Part shown: positions 45,734 to 54,519 of the stretch, piece after piece
How the letters are laid out: each line of letters opens with the position of its first letter
Numbering within the stretch: position 1 is the first letter of the stretch
Origin: Novosphingobium resinovorum
GTDB taxonomy: Bacteria; Pseudomonadota; Alphaproteobacteria; Sphingomonadales; Sphingomonadaceae
Reading direction: 5' to 3'
Assembly (NCBI RefSeq): GCF_001742225.1
Contig: NZ_CP017077.1
Span: forward strand, 1 to 64,000
DNA length: 64,000 bases
Position numbers and translations under genes: made by a program
Notes under the pieces: generated by a model
Seen by the model: the letters and a program-made list of their open reading frames with translations, nothing else
What the model was told of the DNA's origin: nothing
The model's database searches: none

Positions 45734-46486
45734 ATGCGGCCACGTGAACTGCCTTACCCCGGCAACCCGGACTATGGTTCCGGGCTGTGTCGCCGGCTGA
45801 TACGGGTGACCGGGATGCCTGGCGTGGTCGAGGCACACCTTGCCGACAACTTTCATGAGATGCGATGCCGTATTTTGCACGATGGTTCTGTCGTCACGGC
45901 TATCTACGGCACTGCTATTCGAGTGCCGACATCAGCCTGCCCTGCGGCGACCGCAGTTTTGCAAGAACTGGAGGGAATCGCCATCAACGTTCCCGCCGCA
46001 GATCTTTATAGTGGCGGCCAAGCCCAGAAACACTGTACACATCTCTATGATCTGGCTGTTCTAGCGATCCGACACGCCTCTCTCGGACTGCACGACACCC
46101 ATTACGAGGCAATAGTGCCAGACGAGGGCGACCAGCCCGTCACGCTGACAATTTCCCGTAACGGCGCCATTTGTCACAGCTGGAACGTCCAAAACGGCTC
46201 AATCCAACTGCCCGCGTCGCTTCGTGGCAAGACTCTGGACAAAGGCTTTGCTGCTTGGGCGACGCGTTCATTCACGGACGCCGAAATTTTTGAAGCTGCC
46301 AGCATCTTGGCCAGAACCTGGCTGATCTCGATTGGCAGACGGTATCGTATGGAGATGGCTGCCGGCGAACCGATTGCAGGAAATTCGGAAATGCTGGGAC
46401 GCTGCTTCGCCTATGACGCCACTCGAGCTGAACTTGCGCGATACAGTTTAGGCAATTCACGCTCATCATCCGAAATCAAGGTTTAG
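45734..46486 (+). CDS. DUF2889 family protein
   Basis: A 250-residue cytosolic protein. It starts with RLIRVTGMPGVVEAHLADNFHEM (like the family's xxREIRVTGY...G..DTK) and contains the CTHLYDL motif with its conserved Cys and His near residue 100. DUF2889 proteins are uncharacterised but are common in aromatic and steroid degradation clusters. It lies 44 bases after the porin gene and is convergent with the kinase gene at 46525 (38-base gap). Base composition is slightly less GC-rich than its neighbours. Confidence 0.78.
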   Translation: MRPRELPYPGNPDYGSGLCRRLIRVTGMPGVVEAHLADNFHEMRCRILHDGSVVTAIYGTAIRVPTSACPAATAVLQELEGIAINVPAADLYSGGQAQKHCTHLYDLAVLAIRHASLGLHDTHYEAIVPDEGDQPVTLTISRNGAICHSWNVQNGSIQLPASLRGKTLDKGFAAWATRSFTDAEIFEAASILARTWLISIGRRYRMEMAAGEPIAGNSEMLGRCFAYDATRAELARYSLGNSRSSSEIKV

Positions 46487-46524
46487 ACTGGGCTGTTGGC
46501 CTTTTGTGACCTGATCCTTGCCGC

Positions 46525-47586
46525 TCACGCCGCCGTGAACGTTAGCGCCAGCCTTGCTAGTTCGGGGAAGGCCTCGGCCCGCTCCTTTGCCTGAGCGTTG
46601 GAGGCGGTGCCCCGGATCACGCGGCCCTTGATGCCGTGGAAGATCGCGGCGAGGCGGAAGAAGTTGAACGCCATGTAATAGCGATAATCCGCCAGTCCTT
46701 CGCGCCCGGTGCGACGGCAATAGGCCGCGGCGTAGTCCTCCTCGCTCGGGATGCCGAGCGCGGCGATGTCCGCTCCGCCAAGGCCCGCCACGATATGCGG
46801 CGGCATGTGGTACATCATCGCGTGGTAGGCGAAGTCCGCCAGAGGATGGCCCAGCGTCGACAATTCCCAGTCCAGCACCGCCAGAACGCGCGGTTCGGTT
46901 GGGTGAAAGATCATGTTGTCGATGCGGAAATCGCCGTGGATCACGCTGGAGGCGCCATCGTCCTGCGGCATTTCCGCTTCGAGCCACGCGATGACCGCGT
47001 CCATGTCTTCGTTGCGGCCTGCGGCCTCATCCTCGAAATACTGCCTGGACCAGCGCCCGACCTGACGAGCGAAATAATTGCCCGGCTTTCCGTAATCGCC
47101 CAACCCGATCGCGGCAGGATCGAAGGCGTGAAGCTGCGCAATCGTGGCGTTCATCGCATCGAAGATCGCCGCGCGTTCGGCGTTGGACACGCCGGGGACG
47201 GTGGCGTCCCAGAAGATGCGCCCTTCCACCATCTCCATCACGTAGAACCACGTGCCGATGACGCTATCGTCTTCGCACAGCCCATAGACGCGGGCGACCG
47301 GGAAGCCCGCGCCATGGAGCGCGGAAAGCACCTTAGCCTCGCGCTCCACCGCATGGGCGCCCTTGAGCAGTTGCCCCGGTGGCTTGCGCCGCAGGACGTA
47401 GCTGCGCGTGGGCGTGACCAGCTTGTAGGTGGGGTTGGACTGCCCGCCCTTGAACTGCTCGACGCTCAGCGGGCCGGCGAACCCTTCGACGTTGGCCTCC
47501 AGCCATGCGGTCAGCGCCGCCTCGTCGAAGGCATAGCCTTCGCGCACGGCGGTGGTGCCCGAGTTGGCTTCAGCGACGTCCGTCAT
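46525..47586 (-). CDS. Aminoglycoside phosphotransferase-like kinase (second LvaA/ACAD10-type)
   Basis: A 353-residue APH-fold kinase, close in pattern to the one at 29507. KGGQSNPTYKLV, YVLRRKPPGQLLKGAHAVERE, the catalytic VIHGDFRIDNMIFH and the metal [13 protein letters not shown] are all present. ATG 47586 overlaps the dehydrogenase stop by 4 bases (ATGA). With 47583-48797 it forms a second kinase/dehydrogenase module. The expected activity is phosphorylation of a 4-hydroxyacyl-CoA, inferred from LvaA and ACAD10/11. Confidence 0.9.
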   Translation of the reverse strand: MTDVAEANSGTTAVREGYAFDEAALTAWLEANVEGFAGPLSVEQFKGGQSNPTYKLVTPTRSYVLRRKPPGQLLKGAHAVEREAKVLSALHGAGFPVARVYGLCEDDSVIGTWFYVMEMVEGRIFWDATVPGVSNAERAAIFDAMNATIAQLHAFDPAAIGLGDYGKPGNYFARQVGRWSRQYFEDEAAGRNEDMDAVIAWLEAEMPQDDGASSVIHGDFRIDNMIFHPTEPRVLAVLDWELSTLGHPLADFAYHAMMYHMPPHIVAGLGGADIAALGIPSEEDYAAAYCRRTGREGLADYRYYMAFNFFRLAAIFHGIKGRVIRGTASNAQAKERAEAFPELARLALTFTAA

Positions 47587-48797
47587 GCGGGTTCGGCTTC
47601 CTTTGCAGCCGCTTCCTGCGCCTTGCGCCAGTCGCGACGGATCTTCTTGGCGAGGCTCCACTTGTGGACTTCGGTGGGGCCGTCATAGATGCGGAAGGCG
47701 CGAACTTCGCGGAACACCTGCTCGACGATGGTGCGTCCGGTGACGCCCGTGCCGCCCATCACCTGCACGCAGTTGTCGGCGATCTTCATCAGCGCTTCGG
47801 ACACCGAGACCTTCGCCATCGAGCTTTCCACCGTGCCGAGCGAGCCCGTGTCGAGCACCGAGGCGCACCAGTCGATCATCAGTTCGGACTGCTTGATGAG
47901 GATTTCGTTCTCCGCCAGCATGAAGCCGACGCCTTCGTGCTCGATCAACTGCTTGCCGAATGCCATGCGGCGGCAGGCATAGTCGCTGGCGATCTCGTGC
48001 GCGCGCATGCACGTCCCCAGCCAGCGCATGCAGTGCGACAGGCGCGCCGGGGACAGGCGGATCTGGGCATACTTGAAGCCCTCGCCCGGATTGCCGAGCA
48101 TGTGCTCTGCCGGAACGCGCAAGTTATCGATGGTCAGCGTGGCATGGCCGCCGGGCATGGAGGTGTCGATGGTGTTCGACACTTCGTCGATGCGGATCGC
48201 CTCGTCCGGCAGGTCCACCAGGAACATGCAGGCGCCGCCCTTGGTATCTTCCTCGGCGGATGCAGCCATGACGACCCCCACCATGGAGCCCTGCGCCCCG
48301 GTGATGAAGGTCTTGCGGCCATTGATGACCCAGTGATTGCCGTCCTTGCGGCAGGTGGTCTTCATCATCGACGGATCGGAACCCGCGCCGCCCCATTCGG
48401 CCGGCTCGGTCATGAAGAAGGCCGAACGCCCCCTGCCTTCGACCAGCGGCTTGAGGAAGCGCTCCTTCAGTTCGAGCGAGCCGACGTGGCCGATGAGGTA
48501 CATGTTGCCCTCGTCGGGCGCCATGGTGTTGCAGGCCAGCGGGCCCAGCGGCGACAGGCCCGACTTGATGAGCACAACCGCCGTCTCGCGCTGGTTTAGG
48601 TGCGATCCGTCGGCGCGGATGTGCGGGGTGAGCACGCCGGCCTCGCGGGCCAGACCGCGCAGTTCCATCAGCAGTTCATCGGTCGGCGCGCCGTGATGAT
48701 CGCGGCGCGGATCCTTCTCGTAGGGCACGACCTTTTCGCGGACGAAAGCCTCGACCTTCGCGGCCATGTCGAGGGCGTATTGGGCAATCTCGCTCAT
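47583..48797 (-). CDS. Acyl-CoA dehydrogenase (second kinase-coupled)
   Basis: A 404-residue acyl-CoA dehydrogenase. FFMTEPAEWGGAGSDPSMMKT is the FAD/substrate segment, and CRRMAFGKQLIEHEGVG and QVMGGTGVTGRT are the conserved C-terminal motifs. Its start overlaps the stop of a short 39-codon frame (TAATG), and its stop overlaps the kinase gene. The operon reads OB protein, thiolase, short ORF, dehydrogenase, kinase. Confidence 0.92.
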   Translation of the reverse strand: MSEIAQYALDMAAKVEAFVREKVVPYEKDPRRDHHGAPTDELLMELRGLAREAGVLTPHIRADGSHLNQRETAVVLIKSGLSPLGPLACNTMAPDEGNMYLIGHVGSLELKERFLKPLVEGRGRSAFFMTEPAEWGGAGSDPSMMKTTCRKDGNHWVINGRKTFITGAQGSMVGVVMAASAEEDTKGGACMFLVDLPDEAIRIDEVSNTIDTSMPGGHATLTIDNLRVPAEHMLGNPGEGFKYAQIRLSPARLSHCMRWLGTCMRAHEIASDYACRRMAFGKQLIEHEGVGFMLAENEILIKQSELMIDWCASVLDTGSLGTVESSMAKVSVSEALMKIADNCVQVMGGTGVTGRTIVEQVFREVRAFRIYDGPTEVHKWSLAKKIRRDWRKAQEAAAKEAEPA

Positions 48798-48916
48798 TAT
48801 TGCAGCACTCGGATCGGATCGGAGCCGTCCCAGTCGCGGGCGGCAACCTTCATCATCTGAAACAGACCTTCTGTGCCCGAAAGCGGCTGAAGGTATTCGA
48901 TTACTACGTCCAGCAT
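48797..48916 (-). CDS. Short ORF (39 aa) coupled to the acyl-CoA dehydrogenase
   Basis: A 39-codon frame, MLDVVIEYLQPLSGTEG...SDPIRVLQ, ends with TAA sharing a base with the dehydrogenase ATG (TAATG). No strong ribosome site precedes it and I do not recognise it. It may be a leader that couples translation, or a remnant of a small gene between the thiolase and dehydrogenase. Confidence 0.3.
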   Translation of the reverse strand: MLDVVIEYLQPLSGTEGLFQMMKVAARDWDGSDPIRVLQ

Positions 48917-48929
48917 TGAACGGTCGCGC

Positions 48930-50093
48930 CTAGCGCTCCAGGATAGTGACGGCGGAAACCCCCGGAGCGCCGTAGACGTGGCTGTATGCCGTCTTCGGCG
49001 CATTCGGGACCTGACGACCCCCGCCGTTTCCCCGCAGTTGCACGACGTTTTCGTAGACCTGGCGCAGACCCGATGCGCCGATCGGCTCGCCACAGGCGAG
49101 GCAGCCACCATCCGTATTGACCGGCAGCGCGCCGTTGATATCGGTGCGCCCCTCGGCTAGCCACTGCTCCTGCTCGCCATCGGCGCAGAAGCCGTTCTCG
49201 GCCATGTGCATCAGTTCGGCGCCCACTTCGGTGTCCTGCAGCTGGGCGACGTCGATGTCGCCCGGGCCGATCCCGGCAAGACGATAGGCATCGGCCGAGG
49301 CGATGCGCGAGGCGGTTCCGCGCGGGGCCGTGTCATCGGCCACCACGTCCACGCTCGGCGCGAAGACTTCGAAGCTGGCCGGCGGGCGCGTGCGCATGGT
49401 CGCGGCCTTGAGCCGGATCAGCGGCTTGCCGAGTTCGCGCGCCTTCTTCTCGCTGGCGAGGATCAGCGCAACGCCGCCCTCTGCCGGCGAGCAGAACATG
49501 TACTTGGTATAGGGGTCGCTCACCAGCGGCGCTTCGAGGATCTCCTCCAGCGACACCGGTTGACGACGCCACGCATGCGGCGCGTGGACGGCGTTCCGGA
49601 ACGCCTTTTCCGAAACCAGCCCCAGCGTCTTCTGCGAGATGCCGAACAAGCTCATGTAGCGCATGATCTTGGCGGCGAAGAACTGCGTCGTCACCATCTG
49701 GCCGACTTCGCCGTACCAGTCCGGCAGGTTGTATTCGGCCGGCAGCGCGTTGAACGCGCCGCGCGGATGCTTGTCGAAACCGACCGCGACACCCAGGTCG
49801 AACTCGCCCGACTTGATCGCCATCTGCGCAGAGAACAGCGCCGAACCACCCGCCGCGCAGCCATTGCGCACGTTGATGAACTGAACGCCGGTCAGGCCCA
49901 GCCGATCGACCATCGTGTCCGGGTTGCCCGCAGCGTCCGAGCTGCCATAGGCGAACTGGATCTGCGGCCATTCCACCCCGGCGTCGGCCATCGCCTCGCG
50001 CAGTGCGAAGACGCCCTGGTCAACTCCCGAAAGGCCATCGGTGCGCCCGAAGCGGTGGATGCCGATGCCGACGATGCACACGTCACCGCTCAT
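48930..50093 (-). CDS. Thiolase-like (SCP-x/lipid-transfer type) protein
   Basis: A 387-residue thiolase-superfamily protein of the SCP-x type. The nucleophile Cys lies in VRNGCAAGGSAL, and NTDGGCLACGEPIGASGL carries the C-terminal motif. The usual GHPxGATG His is replaced by a GEPIGASG pattern, as in SCP-x and Ltp-type lyases. Such enzymes act with DUF35 OB proteins as a complex in steroid side-chain degradation (Ltp2-DUF35). Start ATG 50093 overlaps the OB-protein stop. A retro-aldol or thiolytic cleavage is likely. Confidence 0.9.
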   Translation of the reverse strand: MSGDVCIVGIGIHRFGRTDGLSGVDQGVFALREAMADAGVEWPQIQFAYGSSDAAGNPDTMVDRLGLTGVQFINVRNGCAAGGSALFSAQMAIKSGEFDLGVAVGFDKHPRGAFNALPAEYNLPDWYGEVGQMVTTQFFAAKIMRYMSLFGISQKTLGLVSEKAFRNAVHAPHAWRRQPVSLEEILEAPLVSDPYTKYMFCSPAEGGVALILASEKKARELGKPLIRLKAATMRTRPPASFEVFAPSVDVVADDTAPRGTASRIASADAYRLAGIGPGDIDVAQLQDTEVGAELMHMAENGFCADGEQEQWLAEGRTDINGALPVNTDGGCLACGEPIGASGLRQVYENVVQLRGNGGGRQVPNAPKTAYSHVYGAPGVSAVTILER

Positions 50094-50485
50094 GCCGCTT
50101 CTCCTGCAGGACTATAGGCGGGAATATAGGGGCTTTCCGGATCTTCCGGGTTCAGCTGCGAAGGCGCGAAACGCACCGCCATGCCGACCTTCACATCCTC
50201 GAACGCGACATCGTTCAGCCGCGCCTCGACGATAACTTCACCGGGCAGTTCGACATAGGCGACGACCCAGGGCAAGAACGCCTCAGGCCCCAGATAGGGC
50301 GGGGTCTTCGGGCGGAAACGCTGCACGGTGTACGACCACAGCGTGCCGTCGCTCGACAGCGGAACTGGCTCGAAAGCGGGCGTCCCGGGGAATGGGAAGA
50401 CGATGCGGCCGGTTTCCCGGTCCTTCCCGCCGATCAGACGCGGCTGCGCCTCGTCGGTGAACAGGCCTTCAGCTATCGCTCTCAT
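50090..50485 (-). CDS. OB-fold protein (DUF35-like), zinc ribbon degenerate
   Basis: A 131-residue protein. The C-terminal OB fold contains LSSDGTLWSYTVQRF, PPYLGPEAFLPWVVAYVEL, and ends with the GMAVRFAP segment of DUF35 proteins. The N-terminal rubredoxin-like ribbon, normally CxxC, reads GGKDRETGRIVFPF without cysteines. It pairs with the SCP-x thiolase by a 4-base overlap. In known systems the DUF35 partner is required for aldolase/thiolase activity, so it is probably a subunit. Confidence 0.87.
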   Translation of the reverse strand: MRAIAEGLFTDEAQPRLIGGKDRETGRIVFPFPGTPAFEPVPLSSDGTLWSYTVQRFRPKTPPYLGPEAFLPWVVAYVELPGEVIVEARLNDVAFEDVKVGMAVRFAPSQLNPEDPESPYIPAYSPAGEAA

Positions 50486-50977
50486 ATAGTTCGTCCTACC
50501 TGCCGGGCTTCTGCAAGCCGAGTTGTGCAAAACATAGGCACATGTTGCCATGCAAGGTGACTCACCAAAGCGTCAGCGCGAGTCACAATTCGGGATGGAG
50601 GGGCAGCCCTATCAGCTGGCAGATAAAGCATGGTGATTGAGCATTAAGCGCTCGCCCGCTGCGGCATCCACGACCCTTGCCGGACGCTCAGCGCCCGATT
50701 TTCGCTCCTCAGGTGCGGACCGACAGCTTTCCCATCCTGGGCGCGCAAGACTGGCCGGTAGGCGACTGTCGTGTTTGGAGCGCAGATATAGAGATAGCTG
50801 CCGCTCACGCTGCGTCGCCTGCCGACCAGATTACGACTTTCCGTGACGGCAATGTGGACGGCAGATTTCTCCAAAACCTGTCGTATACTTCACGAAATCG
50901 GTATGGCAGCGACGCGCCTTACATTTAGCGCCTTGGCCCACAGATGCGTTCCGCAAACCGGATTCTAATCTGCAGCC
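50486..50977. other. Long gap between the catabolic and stress regions
   Basis: No convincing gene in about 490 bases. A GTGACTC/GAGTCAC inverted repeat (50557-50563 and 50580-50586) is upstream of the OB-protein operon. The rest (50640-50930) has short open frames only. It may be a junction between two genomic blocks, since gene content changes on either side; no transposase or tRNA is visible. Confidence 0.4.
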
Positions 50978-51827
50978 TTAATAGGCGTCGAAGCCGGTCG
51001 ACCGAGAAAGCGCCTCCCACCGAGTAACTTCTACGCGTATATCGTCGAGCTTCTGATCGACCAGCCTAAGTGCATCTTCGCCGAGGAACAGCCGAACCGG
51101 CGGGTTGTCCTCCTCAACGATCGCCAGCAGCGCCTGCGCCGCCTTGGCCGGATCGTTCGGCTGGTTGCCGCTCTTGGCCTGTCGCGCAGCCCTTATGGGA
51201 TCCATCACCCCGTCATAATCCGCGATGCTGCGTGGCGTCCGATCCATCGAGCGGCCAGCCCAGTCGGTGCGAAACTGCCCAGGCGCCAGCGTCGTCACTC
51301 TTACGCCGAATGCCGCGACCTCCTTGCCGAGCGCTTCGGAAATCCCCTCCAGCGCGAACTTGCTGCCGCAATAGAAGCTGATCCCCGGCATAGTGATGAA
51401 CCCGCCCATAGAGGTTACGTTGACGATATGCCCGTGGCGACGCTTACGCATGCCGGGCAACACCGCCTGCATCATCGCCACCGGGCCGAACACGTTCGCG
51501 GCAAACTGCCGCTGGAGATCGTCCATCGACGATTCCTCGAGCACGCCTTCATGGCCGTAACCAGCGTTGTTCACCCAACACATCGACAGGACCGACATCA
51601 TGCTCGGCTGCGGCTACCGCCGAAGGAATGGAAGCGAAGTCAGTCACGTCCAGCAGCAGCGGGCTTGCCCGGTCCGGTGCGAGTGAAGCGAATGCAATTG
51701 CGTCTTTCTGGCGCCGCACCGTGCCGATGACCCGGTGACCGGCCTTCAAGGCGCCTTCAGCAAATGCTCGGCCCAGCCCGGAGCTGACGCCGCTGATGAG
51801 AAAGATTTTTTGGCTATTGTCGGTCAC
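50978..51827 (-). CDS. SDR family oxidoreductase, interrupted by a 1-base frameshift
   Basis: The N-terminal part (from GTG 51827, with CAGGAGTG upstream) has LISGVSSGLGRAFAEGALKAGH and DVTDFASIPSAV. It then goes out of frame, while the next frame holds VNNAGYGHEGVLEES and the active site Tyr-x3-Lys in FYCGSKFAL. One extra base in a three-base run (51574-51576 on the plus strand, CCC) restores DVLVNNAG. Total length is 282 residues when repaired. It is divergent from the TetR gene at 51877. Sequencing error or pseudogene are both possible. Confidence 0.85.
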
Positions 51828-51854
51828 GCGTACACTCCTGCAAGACAAGCTAAT

Positions 51855-51868
51855 TATATCATGATATA
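51855..51868. promoter_or_regulatory. Perfect palindrome between the SDR and TetR genes
   Basis: TATATCATGATATA is a perfect 14-base inverted repeat in the 49-base gap between divergent starts (51827 and 51877). This is the expected operator position for an autoregulated TetR repressor that also controls the SDR. Confidence 0.65.
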
Positions 51869-51876
51869 GATGCACT

Positions 51877-52476
51877 ATGAGCGAAGACAAGATGGAAACA
51901 CGTACGAAGCGTCGGGGCGAGCCCGTGCGCCAGCGCGTGCTCGATACGGCAGAGCGTCTACTGCGTGACGGCAAGGCAGAGTTCTCGATGCGTGAGCTCG
52001 CCTCGGAAGCGGGGGTCAGCTTCGCGACGCCATTCAATCAGTTCGGCAGCAAGCCGGCGATCATACACGCACTGTCGGGGCGACGGATCGACTCGATGAT
52101 GACTCGCTTCGATGCGACGCCGCAGCCGCCGCTTGCCGCCGATCGCGTAGCGCTCGCCATCGATATTGCGGTCGGGGTCATGCTTGACGAGCCGATCGTG
52201 AACCGCGCGGTGATGGCCTGGATAGGGACGGGCAGCGCGGCGTCGGGCGAAGTCAGATCGAATTCCACCGCCTTATGGGCGCATGCCCTAGGAGACGGGA
52301 CAGGCCTGCCTTCGCTCCGCCGAGATGAGGCATGTCACATCCTGCCTGGGCAACTCGCGCTCGCTTTCCGGGGAGCGTTGTCCTTCTGGACCGCTGGCGA
52401 ACTCGCCGATGAGGAACTCGGCCCGGCTGCGCGGCAGATCGCCGACACCCTGCTTAGAGCATATTCTTTCGACTAG
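51877..52476 (+). CDS. TetR family transcriptional regulator
   Basis: A 199-residue TetR-type regulator. The helix-turn-helix (about residues 30-55) is MRELASEAGVSFATPFNQFGSKPAII. The rest is a ligand domain with no recognisable binding signature. A second ATG at 51889 is possible. It is divergent from the frameshifted SDR with a palindrome between them, and is followed by an EthD-like/SDR pair. It probably responds to a small toxic carbonyl or aromatic (inference). Confidence 0.88.
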   Translation: MSEDKMETRTKRRGEPVRQRVLDTAERLLRDGKAEFSMRELASEAGVSFATPFNQFGSKPAIIHALSGRRIDSMMTRFDATPQPPLAADRVALAIDIAVGVMLDEPIVNRAVMAWIGTGSAASGEVRSNSTALWAHALGDGTGLPSLRRDEACHILPGQLALAFRGALSFWTAGELADEELGPAARQIADTLLRAYSFD

Positions 52477-52653
52477 AAAGCGGAGTTGAAGCGCTGGAGG
52501 CGTGAGTGCAACGGAGAACTCCGCTTCTTGTGTGACGCCGCCGTTCGCGCCGCGTGCTGAACGAACGGTCCGGCGAACCACTCACAATATTGAACAGAGA
52601 CAATTCAATCCTGTAAGTTCACGATCATTTTCGATCGGTCCATATGCTCGCCG

Positions 52654-52953
52654 ATGACATATGCAACACTGATCGTCACCTGCAGCGGCGGCACCTATTT
52701 CGATCGCGACCATTACGTCGATGTCCACCTGCCCTTGGCGCTTGCCTGCTGGCAGCGGCACGGGTTGGAGAGCGCCTCCGCCTTCTTCCCACGTGACGCC
52801 AAAGCTGCTGATGTTTCCGTGGGCATCTACCGGTTCCGCGACGAGGACGCGCTGCACGCCGCACTCGCTTCAGCCGAGACGGAGGCCGTGATGGCGGACG
52901 TTTCCCGCTTCACGGATGCAACCGTGTCTCGGATCGTCGGCACTCCGCTCTGA
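52654..52953 (+). CDS. EthD-like dimeric alpha-beta barrel protein
   Basis: A 99-residue protein. The pattern YFDRDHYVDVHLPLALACW is diagnostic of EthD-type proteins (D..Y...H.P). The later segment EDALHAALASAETEAVMADV is nearly shared with the protein at 61346. It is probably an accessory or small catalytic protein. An SDR gene follows after 82 bases. Confidence 0.83.
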   Translation: MTYATLIVTCSGGTYFDRDHYVDVHLPLALACWQRHGLESASAFFPRDAKAADVSVGIYRFRDEDALHAALASAETEAVMADVSRFTDATVSRIVGTPL

Positions 52954-53035
52954 TCGCGCCGGTGTCGCTAAGGCGCAGCAGACTGCGAACGACACGGGCC
53001 GACCAACTTCCTTTCTCCGATCCAGGACAAGCACG

Positions 53036-53746
53036 ATGACATTCTCCAATCGCAAGGTATTCGTCGTCGGCGGCAGCCGCGGCATCGGTGCCGCGATCGT
53101 GCGGCGTTTCGCCGCTGCCGGCGCAACGGTGATCTTCACCTATGCCGCCTCCGCTGGCGCGGCCGAGCAGCTCGCCGTCGAGACCGGCGCGCAGGCGCTC
53201 CGGGCAGATGCGGGGGCGCGCAACGAGCTGATCGCGGCGGTCCGTGATGCCGGCCCGATCGACATCTTCGTCTACAATGCCGGTTTGCTGGTCTTCGGCG
53301 ATCCGCTGACGCTCGATGCCGATGAAGTCGACCGCATGATCGACGTCAACGTGCGCGGTGCCTATTTCGGCAGCGTGGAGGCGTCGCGCCTGATGCCCGA
53401 AGGTGGGCGCATCCTCGTCATCGGATCCGACACCGCCGACAGCATGCCCTTCCCCGGACTAGCCGCCTATGTGCTGACCAAGGCGGCGATGCAGGGCATG
53501 GCGCGCGGTCTGGCACGCGACCTGGGTCCGCGCGACATCACGGTCAACGTGATTCAGCCAGGCCCTACCGATACCGACATGAACCCGGCCGATGGTCCGC
53601 GCGCGGCCGGCATGCTCGAGCCGATGGCAATCAAGCGCTATGGCACCGCCGACGAGGTCGCGAGCCTGACGCTCTATCTCGCCGGAACGCAGGCACGCGG
53701 AATCACGGGCGCCATGCATACGATCGACGGCGGCTTCGCCGCCTGA
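53036..53746 (+). CDS. SDR family oxidoreductase
   Basis: A 236-residue SDR. GGSRGIGAAIVRRFAAAG near residue 12, FVYNAGLLV (in place of NNAG), Tyr-x3-Lys in AYVLTKAAM, and the C-terminal HTIDGGFAA. ATG 53036 is the start of the MTFSNRKVF segment; the frame extends further upstream without support. It is paired with the EthD-like gene. Confidence 0.92.
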   Translation: MTFSNRKVFVVGGSRGIGAAIVRRFAAAGATVIFTYAASAGAAEQLAVETGAQALRADAGARNELIAAVRDAGPIDIFVYNAGLLVFGDPLTLDADEVDRMIDVNVRGAYFGSVEASRLMPEGGRILVIGSDTADSMPFPGLAAYVLTKAAMQGMARGLARDLGPRDITVNVIQPGPTDTDMNPADGPRAAGMLEPMAIKRYGTADEVASLTLYLAGTQARGITGAMHTIDGGFAA

Positions 53747-53787
53747 CTTCCGGCATTCACCCACGCGGCCAAGCAGAGGATGCCGAC

Positions 53788-53901
53788 ATGAACGATCAGT
53801 CCGACAGCGTCAGCGTCTACCTCCCCCATCGGGGCACGACCGGAACCCACTTCGAGAAAAGTTCGACATGGAGTGACCAGGATGGCTTAGCGCGCGAATA
53901 A
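53788..53901 (+). CDS. Short ORF (37 aa) upstream of the sigma factor gene
   Basis: An ATG at 53788, with AGAGG 8 bases upstream, opens a 37-codon frame starting MNDQSDSVSVYLPH. It ends 6 bases before the sigma factor start. It is not recognisable. It could be a leader peptide or a remnant. Confidence 0.28.
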   Translation: MNDQSDSVSVYLPHRGTTGTHFEKSSTWSDQDGLARE

Positions 53902-53907
53902 GAGATC

Positions 53908-54519
53908 ATGCGCTCGGACTTCCTCTCGAGATTGATCTCAAAGCCCGCGTCGAGCACGGCGCCGGCCAGCCGCGAGCGTCCGTCCCGAACCGCGCCGGAC
54001 GGCTGGAGCAGCCTGATGCTGGCGGCGCAAGACGGCCACGGCGGCGCCTATCGGCGGCTGCTCGGCGAGATGTCCGAGTGGCTCACGCGCTACTTCCAGC
54101 GGCGGCTGCCGCCGGGCGACGTCGACGACGCGGTGCAGGAAACGCTGCTTGCGATCCATCGGCGGCGCCACACATATGATCCGCAATATCCACTCGGCCC
54201 GTGGCTGGCGGCCATCGCCAAGAACAAATGGGTCGACCAACTGCGCAGCCTGGCGCGCCGCCCCGTGGACGAACTGCCCGAGCACTTAGCCGTAGGCGAC
54301 CACGAGGCTTCGGTGGTCAGCAGCTCGGTTCTGGCCAGCCTGCTCGACGAGCTCCGCCCCGCGCAGGCCCAGGCGATCCTGCTGGTCAAGGTGCAGGGCT
54401 ACAGCGTCGAGGAGGCATCGGGCCAGATCGGCCTCTCCGTCTCCGCCGTGAAGATGAACATCCACCGCGGGCTCGCACGCCTGACGACAATCATTGAGAA
54501 GACCCCCGATGTCGAGTGA
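53908..54519 (+). CDS. RNA polymerase sigma factor (ECF-type, SigF-like)
   Basis: A 203-residue sigma-70 family protein. Region 2 contains RYFQRRLPPGDVDDAVQETLLAIHRR (about 60-90). Region 4 contains LVKVQGYSVEEASGQIGLSVSAVKMNIHRGLARL (about 160-195). Its stop overlaps the NrsF-like membrane protein start. In Caulobacter, SigF-NrsF pairs respond to heavy metals and oxidative stress, so the genes that follow may be its regulon (inference). Confidence 0.92.
   Translation: MRSDFLSRLISKPASSTAPASRERPSRTAPDGWSSLMLAAQDGHGGAYRRLLGEMSEWLTRYFQRRLPPGDVDDAVQETLLAIHRRRHTYDPQYPLGPWLAAIAKNKWVDQLRSLARRPVDELPEHLAVGDHEASVVSSSVLASLLDELRPAQAQAILLVKVQGYSVEEASGQIGLSVSAVKMNIHRGLARLTTIIEKTPDVE

Noticed and set aside
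44343..45836. A 497-codon open frame on the minus strand
   Set aside because: Antisense to the OprB-like porin gene. No ribosome site and no motifs.
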